Origin: Terebella lapidaria
Taxonomy: Eukaryota; Annelida; Polychaeta; Terebellida; Terebellidae
NCBI GenBank assembly: GCA_949152475.1
Contig: OX424558.1
Span: forward strand, 36,218,651-36,282,650
Length of the DNA stretch: 64,000 bases
Direction: 5' to 3'
The notes beneath the pieces were generated by a model. It was given only the letters and a program-made list of their open reading frames with translations, had not been told where the DNA came from and did no database searches. The translations under genes and the position numbers were made by a program. Every line of letters begins with the position of its first letter. The first letter of the stretch is position 1. Shown piece by piece: positions 60,901 through 64,000 of this stretch.

Positions 60901-63285
60901 CCTCGGGAGTTGGTAGCAGCTTGGTGTCTGGGGAACACGGTCGGACCTCAATCTCTGGGAAGTGTGGCATCGACTTGGGCCGAGACTTGGGTTCAGGAAT
61001 CGGCCGGTCCTTGCGGTCGCCATCGGAAGCCGGTGGGGCCTGAAAAAATGGAAGTATTTTTTATTCAACTCAGTTAACTTGAGGCACTCTATAATGACCT
61101 AGATCTATATGTAATTTCACATCTTCATGCACAATTTGAAATGTGGGTCTGATATTAGCTAAGTTTCTTATGCAAGTTTTATAGTCATATTTAAAGTAGG
61201 TCTCAGGCACTTAATACTCAAGTAAACCAAACCATCCATGCATGCAGACACCTACAGCGAAAAATGCTAACATATTCAAACACCATGGGGGAAAAAATAC
61301 ATGTGAACCCACAATTGAGGCGACAAATGTATAGAAGAAAATAATGAAGACAGAAAATAGAATGCTTTTTCTTCACAGGCACAAAATGTGGTGGCCTTGC
61401 AATAAATCACTGACAAGCTGAGAAAACACACACCACACCTTAATTTTAGAAGATATTGACTCCCAACTGTTCTCTTTATTGAATGAAAATATGTGATGCC
61501 TTTAGATCCATCTCAATATACATGTAAAGTTGTACCATGTGCCATCGTAAACAAGTAAAGGTCATTTTAATGTAATTGCCTTGGCATGTAGTTAAACAGT
61601 ATGTCCTCAACAGTCGAGGACTGATCATTTGAAAACGACTACAGTGTGTTGATCAAAGTAACATAATTTGCAATACACACAAGATTAAAATGACAGATCT
61701 ATCACGTTTATAGGTTTATCCTTTTGCATGTTGAGACCAGATTTTGCTCTAGATAGATATTTCCAAATAAATTTGGACACACACATAGTTCTGGGCACAC
61801 AAACTAAACAGATATGATCATGCACATAAAACAAAATATCCTCAACTAATCCTCTATTAGTAGATATTATTGAAGAAATTTCACAAATACACACATGTAT
61901 CAGCAAAATTAATACAATGTACTCCAAAAGAAAACAGTCCAAAGTATATGTAAACATAAATAAACAACACCAAGAGGAAAAATAAATAAAAACATCAACC
62001 CATCAACACAAATTCAACACTCATAACTTACCAGGCACTGAATAATTTTAGCATAGCAGCGAGGCTGTGTGTACAAATAAAAAATTGTGCAAGGTAAAAA
62101 TTAAAATCTTGAATTATCTTTTGCCTTATCTTATAGTTTATCTGGAAGGAGCAAATATTTAAATCTGTTTTACCTCGTCGTTTCTATTACAGAAACACGA
62201 CCAAAGCGACTGTGAACGTGTTAGAACCATTTTGTTTTTTTCCTATTTCCAAACTTTTTCTCATGATTAAATTAATATATCATTGGAAATTGGTATCCAG
62301 ACACATGCTGGGAATTGAAAATATCCAATGTTTTGACACTGCAGTGCAAAATCTTTCCTTTTTTTCATGATATTAGTCCAGGTGCCTCGACTATCAAATG
62401 CTTCCATTTACTCTCCTAATATATCTCATATATATGCCACGATATACTGATGAATATAATTCCTTTGTAGTATTAATAATAAAGGCCTTGATAAGTGACC
62501 ATGGCTATTTCATTCCTGCAGGTCCACACAGGACTATTGAATCATTACTAATCACTTATAAAAACATAGGTTATTTTTCTCCTCTGTCATGTATTGTGTG
62601 TTTTGATGAATCACTAAGCATAACCTCAATAATGTATATTTGCAGTGTGACCTGGCAAAGTGAATATTACAATTTACCAGCATATAGCACATGTATAGAG
62701 GCAGCTGCATGCTGGTATTGTAGTACCATGGCCTTGTGCAGGAATGCAATAAATTTTGATGAAAGTTATTGGAATATAAAACTTGAATGAAGGTATTTCA
62801 ACCTCTACTTTCCTTGAAATGTAGTGGAATCTTTGCTTCTACATATGAAGTTTCTCTATACATTGTACACTGTTTTCTGGGATGGAAATCTAAGGTAGCT
62901 TTTGAGGCATGTTGTATTGAAAACCAGGCATCATAACATGTGATATTAAATTTTCACTATTATTTTCACACATAATATCATGAACTTCACCAGTTATTTA
63001 TTTCTTTTATCATGATACACACCTTGACTTGGAAGTCTTCGTCTTTCTCCTGGTAACCCTCATCTTGGAAGTATGGCGTGAGACTGAACAACTTCGACCC
63101 GGTCCGTCCGTCCGTACGATTTGCGTTACACTGGCGGATTATCCGTACGGGATTTTCCTCCGCTCCCTCGTAGAGCACTTTGACACTATTTGGTCGAGAT
63201 TCCGGCGAAAACAAGGCACTGTGGTAGTTGTTGTTGCCATAGTAATGCCGCTTCGTCTTTGCGTAGCTTTCCAGGTCACTTTCCG
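51948..63285 (-). CDS. NHS-like: NHS/NHSL-family protein (Nance-Horan syndrome homologue), 5' end beyond window
   Basis: Large, mostly disordered adaptor. Vertebrate NHS proteins act on actin remodelling through an N-terminal WAVE-homology domain, and the fly homologue is GUK-holder. Exons 5' to 3': 63023-63285, 59824-61039, 57851-57986, 51948-56694; about 2120 aa here, in frame throughout. Family landmarks are VPIDITGSGFDR followed by KKKKKRRPTVSGAPG (NHS: VPINVTGVGFDR and RRRKTISGIP), HWSASSSSVRHS, and SIYSIDQEGFYTSMHKDCG (NHS: VDTEGYYTSMHFDCG). A proline patch PPAPPPRG, another PVGPPPPPPNT and repeated LPRSKS / KHSLSF motifs suggest SH3/EVH1 and 14-3-3-type partners. The last exon is 4.75 kb. 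The first exon(s) with the WAVE-homology domain must lie to the right of 63285. Longer than vertebrate NHS; paralogue not assignable. Confidence 0.88.
56695..57850 (-). other. NHS-like intron 3, no feature recognised
   Basis: AT-rich intron between exons 57851-57986 and 51948-56694. No repeat, transposon or coding frame stands out. Confidence 0.4.
57987..59823 (-). other. NHS-like intron 2, no feature recognised
   Basis: AT-rich intron of 1837 bp with short T-rich runs. No coding frame resembles a known protein. A small alternative exon cannot be excluded. Confidence 0.4.
61040..63022 (-). other. NHS-like intron 1 (within window), no feature recognised
   Basis: AT-rich intron of 1983 bp. 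Open frames here (for example 62398-62790 on the plus strand) have no family resemblance. No repeats were noticed. Confidence 0.4.
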
Positions 63286-64000
63286 CTGCGAAACAGAGAA
63301 GACAAGTGCTCATTTTAGCGGTTTGTTTTCCGAAATTAGTCGATTTTTGTCGATCATAATATTATATCCATGTTGGTTCATGATTCGTGCCCGGTGAATC
63401 TCAGTTTTGAGTCTCATGTTTCCCTCGTGAAATCTAAGACGCACAATGAGGTTCAGTGAATAAAGGGCTGGATGCAGTTATAAGTTTGCAAACTCGCGGT
63501 CCACTGCCTAAATATTGTCAGTGGGAAGGCAGGTGAAAGGAGGGCTTTTTTCACCAATTCAAATTCCCCCATGGGCCACATGACTATTTTTCCCTCCAAT
63601 GACTGTCACACACACACACCTGAGCACAATTGCCCAGTGCATTCAATAACGCACTCCCCCCCCCCCCCCCCCCCATGCAAATGCGGCCAAACCACCCTTC
63701 TGTTCCAACTTTTTGTCCTTAGAGTCCTCTCCATTACTGAGCTAACACAAGTCACACAACAGAACCCCCACAGTCATTGACAATAGACGTGATATAATTG
63801 TCCCCTCCCCCTTTGTCACCTACACAGCCCCCCTCCCCTCCGAAACACCTTTCACAAAAGTTTGTCAGCAGGGAAATAAGTGCACTGAAATTACCTGGAC
63901 AACTGTTCAATGGTAGTTTACCACCCTCCCCCCCCCCCCCCCCCTCAGTCTTCTTTTATTCTCCCTATTTCCAAGCATTGAAATCCCCGTTTACATGCAC
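63286..64000. other. Right edge, upstream intron of the NHS-like gene
   Basis: Begins at the splice acceptor of the first visible NHS-like exon (TTTCGCAG read on the minus strand). Contains two poly(C) tracts and low-complexity C-rich sequence; no coding signal was seen. Confidence 0.45.

Overview
This window is nuclear DNA from an invertebrate animal. It has intron-rich protein genes with GT-AG splice sites, mostly short introns (about 80-300 bp), AT-rich spacers and many non-autonomous DNA transposons. The proteins are bilaterian-type orthologues. Satellite-bearing elements of the kind found here are common in molluscs and other marine invertebrates, but I cannot name the species or even the phylum with confidence. 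No rRNA, tRNA, CRISPR array or retroviral/LTR sequence was recognised.

Layout. 129-14821 (minus): a PHIP/BRWD chromatin-reader gene, 28 coding exons from the start codon to the first bromodomain, running off the left edge. 15676-25123 (plus): DHDDS, the catalytic subunit of cis-prenyltransferase, divergent from BRWD across an ~850 bp promoter with ETS and CRE palindromes. 25497-26904: a 54-bp minisatellite. 28393-30666 (plus): a TspanC8 tetraspanin resembling TSPAN15. 32165-35288 (minus): APEX1, convergent with the tetraspanin. 35932-39136 (plus): MANEA (GH99), divergent from APEX1. 40590-49455 (plus): FAM133. 51948-63285 (minus): an NHS/NHSL-family gene that runs off the right edge at its 5' end. 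The genes are unrelated in function (chromatin, dolichol synthesis, membrane scaffolding, base-excision repair, Golgi glycan trimming, nuclear basic protein, actin regulation). Shared promoters and abutting 3' ends are the only organisation seen.

Mobile DNA is the striking part. Five copies of one 1.4-2.6 kb element carry tandem 147-bp monomers, subterminal inverted repeats and a 3' terminal hairpin, like Helentron-associated non-autonomous elements. All five lie in introns of BRWD, DHDDS or FAM133, all antisense to the host gene, and most lie within tens of bases of a splice site. FAM133 intron 1 holds a nest of inverted-repeat elements. Inside it, two almost identical 337-bp TIR elements flank exactly one diverged 147-bp monomer. 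The monomer has 5-bp duplications at its inner edges and the whole set has a 5-bp duplication at its outer edges, so it looks like a composite transposon built on a satellite monomer. DHDDS intron 4 is filled by a 1.4 kb foldback element made of palindromic 61-bp repeats.

Exon boundaries were read by eye from splice consensus, reading-frame continuity and remembered family sequences. All coding sums keep frame, but single-base errors are possible.
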